Below are positions 33,222 through 34,527 of a stretch of DNA of 34,527 bases, in pieces; positions within the stretch are counted from its first letter, which is position 1; each line of letters opens with the position of its first letter. The position numbers were made by a program, and so were the translations under genes. The stretch spans positions 1 through 34,527 of the forward strand of contig JARRNT010000044.1 of NCBI GenBank assembly GCA_037384645.1. The letters are read 5' to 3'. The notes beneath the pieces are model-generated. The model saw nothing but the letters and a program-made list of their open reading frames with translations, was not told the DNA's origin and ran no database searches. Source of the DNA: RI-92 sp037384645 (GTDB lineage: Bacteria > Pseudomonadota > Gammaproteobacteria > UBA6429 > Thiohalophilaceae).

Positions 33222-33866
33222 ATGTTCAATAGTGTTGTCAGCTTTTTCCAGGATGGTGGTCCCTTCATGTACCCGATCCTGGTGGTACTAGCCATCGGCC
33301 TGGCCATTGCATTGGAAAGGTATATTTACCTGACCGTTTCCAGGGCCAATAATCGGCGCATGATGTCGAAAATCATGCCGTTGTTGCAACGTGGGGATTA
33401 CAAGCAGGCGTTTGGTGTTGCGAGTAAATCCAACCAGGCGATCAGCCGAATGCTGTCCATGGGCCTGTCACGGTTCAAATCTGCCAGCAATCGCGACGAC
33501 ATCGAAACCGCCATGGAAGAAAGTATGATGGAAGTGATTCCCCGTCTGGAAAAACGGACCCACTACCTGGCCACATTCGCAAATCTTGCCACGCTGCTGG
33601 GACTGCTTGGTACCATTATCGGTCTAATCCATGCGTTTACTTCCATGGCTAAGGTTGACCCGGCGCAGAAGGCCGCGATCCTGTCCAGTAGTATATCAGT
33701 GGCCATGAATACCACAGCCTTCGGTCTGATTGTGGCGATTCCCCTCTTACTGTTTCATGCGATGCTGCAAAGCAAGACCACTGAAATCGTGGATAGCCTG
33801 GAAATGGCAGTGGTCAAATTCGTCAACCTGATGATGCAACGCAAGAGTATCAGTGACGCCTCATGA
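33222..33866 (+). CDS. TolQ/ExbB/MotA-family proton channel protein
   Basis: Inner-membrane channel subunit, 214 residues, with three membrane segments: PFMYPILVVLAIGLAIALE (~14-33), FANLATLLGLLGTIIGLIHAF (~117-140) and ISVAMNTTAFGLIVAIPLLL (~156-177). TLLGLLGTIIGLIHAF is the ExbB/TolQ signature. With ExbD-type partners it turns the proton gradient into motion or force on periplasmic proteins. An excellent AGGAGG (33212-33217) precedes the ATG, suggesting high expression. Its stop overlaps the ExbD start (ATGA). No TonB or TolA gene is in the window, so it may drive an Agl-Glt-like or other system; the exact subfamily is open. Confidence 0.93.
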   Translation: MFNSVVSFFQDGGPFMYPILVVLAIGLAIALERYIYLTVSRANNRRMMSKIMPLLQRGDYKQAFGVASKSNQAISRMLSMGLSRFKSASNRDDIETAMEESMMEVIPRLEKRTHYLATFANLATLLGLLGTIIGLIHAFTSMAKVDPAQKAAILSSSISVAMNTTAFGLIVAIPLLLFHAMLQSKTTEIVDSLEMAVVKFVNLMMQRKSISDAS

Positions 33867-34357
33867 GAAAGCGAATCAGCCGTAGTCGGCATAAAGAACA
33901 GGATGAGATGAACATCACTGCCTTCATGAACCTGATGGTGGTGCTGGTTCCATTCCTGCTGATTACGGCGGTGTTCACGCATTTATCCATAATTGAATTA
34001 CACCTGCCGTCGTTAAACAGCAGTTCTCCCTCCCACCCTGGCAAGCCGCAGCTCAATCTACAGGTTACCATCCATCACGATGCCCTGTTACTGTCTGACA
34101 CCCGGGGCGGTCTTATTCGCAAATTCGTCAAGACCGGCGAGTCCTTTGACTACCAACAACTGAATGCGACCCTGCAACAGGTCAAGGCACGTTTTCCCGA
34201 TAAGAACAGTGTCACAATCCTGGCCGAACCCAATACCGAGTACGACACGCTGGTCCACGTAATGGATTCCGTACGGATGTATCATGCGCTGGTGGACGGC
34301 AAACTTGTGCAGGCGGAATTATTTCCAGATATTTCAATCGGTGACGCGCCGCGTTAA
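33863..34357 (+). CDS. ExbD/TolR-family protein with Asn at the proton-carrying Asp position
   Basis: A 164-residue protein with a cytoplasmic N-terminus, one membrane helix (FMNLMVVLVPFLLITAVFTH, ~21-41) and a periplasmic domain. In ExbD/TolR the helix begins with a conserved Asp (PLIDVMLVLL) that takes up and releases protons. Here the matching residue is Asn23 (AFMNLMVVLV). This subunit probably cannot carry protons alone and may work with the second ExbD, which keeps the Asp. It is coupled to the channel gene by an ATGA overlap. Family assignment is secure. Confidence 0.9.
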   Translation: MRKRISRSRHKEQDEMNITAFMNLMVVLVPFLLITAVFTHLSIIELHLPSLNSSSPSHPGKPQLNLQVTIHHDALLLSDTRGGLIRKFVKTGESFDYQQLNATLQQVKARFPDKNSVTILAEPNTEYDTLVHVMDSVRMYHALVDGKLVQAELFPDISIGDAPR

Positions 34358-34368
34358 GAGCCCAAAGT

Positions 34369-34527
34369 ATGAAAGAATCACACCGTACAAGGCGCATGGA
34401 ACGCCACCACAAACGCAACAAAAAAACGGCGACACTTAACATGGTCTCCATGATGGATATCTTTACCATCCTGGTGTTTTTCCTGCTGGTCAGCGCCGGT
34501 AACCAGCAAAACCTGCCCGATCTGAAA
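34369..34527 (+). CDS. Second ExbD/TolR-family protein, cut by the window end
   Basis: The first 53 residues are visible: a basic N-terminus (MKESHRTRRMERHHKRNKKT), then MVSMMDIFTILVFFLLVSAG, an ExbD membrane helix with the proton-carrying Asp at residue 30. The ATG at 34369 is 11 nt after the first ExbD stop. One channel plus two different ExbD proteins is the arrangement of AglR with AglQ and AglS. The rest lies beyond the right edge. Confidence 0.88.
   Translation, partial: MKESHRTRRMERHHKRNKKTATLNMVSMMDIFTILVFFLLVSAGNQQNLPDLK

Overview
The window looks like the chromosome of a free-living, non-enteric gammaproteobacterium. It has a fabA-fabB pair for anaerobic unsaturated fatty acid synthesis, an LpxA-family lipid A gene, YggX, an ErpA-type Fe-S carrier, SelO, Tat and lipoprotein signals, and moderately high GC. 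No tRNA, rRNA, transposase, phage gene or CRISPR array was seen. The species cannot be named from the sequence.

Left part (1-13148) is mostly core and housekeeping. It holds fabB (cut by the left edge), fabA and an lpxA homologue with a changed substrate loop on the minus strand; selO on the plus strand; a CBS-pair protein; and a minus-strand run of erpA-like, ATP-grasp and AmmeMemoRadiSam radical-SAM genes. These are followed by yggX, a small unknown and a zinc-ribbon Nudix hydrolase on the plus strand, a small lipoprotein, a membrane protein that looks like an M48 peptidase without its HExxH motif, and a translationally coupled pair: a CFA-synthase-type methyltransferase lacking the glycine-rich SAM motif, and a geranylgeranyl-reductase-type flavoprotein.

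Middle part (13241-27013) is an envelope and redox region. A compact minus-strand operon encodes an SH3/beta-barrel protein, a second beta-barrel, a TlpA-like thioredoxin, a DUF4266 lipoprotein and a DUF3570 outer membrane protein. Next come a large hydrazine-synthase-alpha-like dihaem lipoprotein (minus strand), a divergent control region with a near-consensus CRP/Vfr site, and a plus-strand operon of a monohaem c-type protein, a dihaem LamG lipoprotein and a large Tat-exported protein. An ApbE flavin transferase follows.

Right part (27171-34527, cut by the right edge) is a tightly packed plus-strand operon: a periplasmic coiled-coil protein, three TPR proteins (two of them lipoproteins), a small exported protein, one TolQ/ExbB-type channel and two ExbD/TolR-type proteins. 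One channel, two ExbDs, periplasmic TPR proteins and nearby outer membrane beta-barrels resemble the Agl-Glt trans-envelope machinery of myxobacteria. The working idea is a proton-driven envelope machine next to a surface-exposed haem/flavin redox module. That link rests on neighbourhood only.

The items most worth a second look are: a lipoprotein signal peptide that is one frame off from its TPR body, with a dnaX-type slippery heptamer exactly where a -1 shift would join them; the motif-I deletion in the CFA-type enzyme; the M48-like pseudo-enzyme; the ExbD with Asn in place of the proton-carrying Asp; and the haem/Tat operon with its CRP site.
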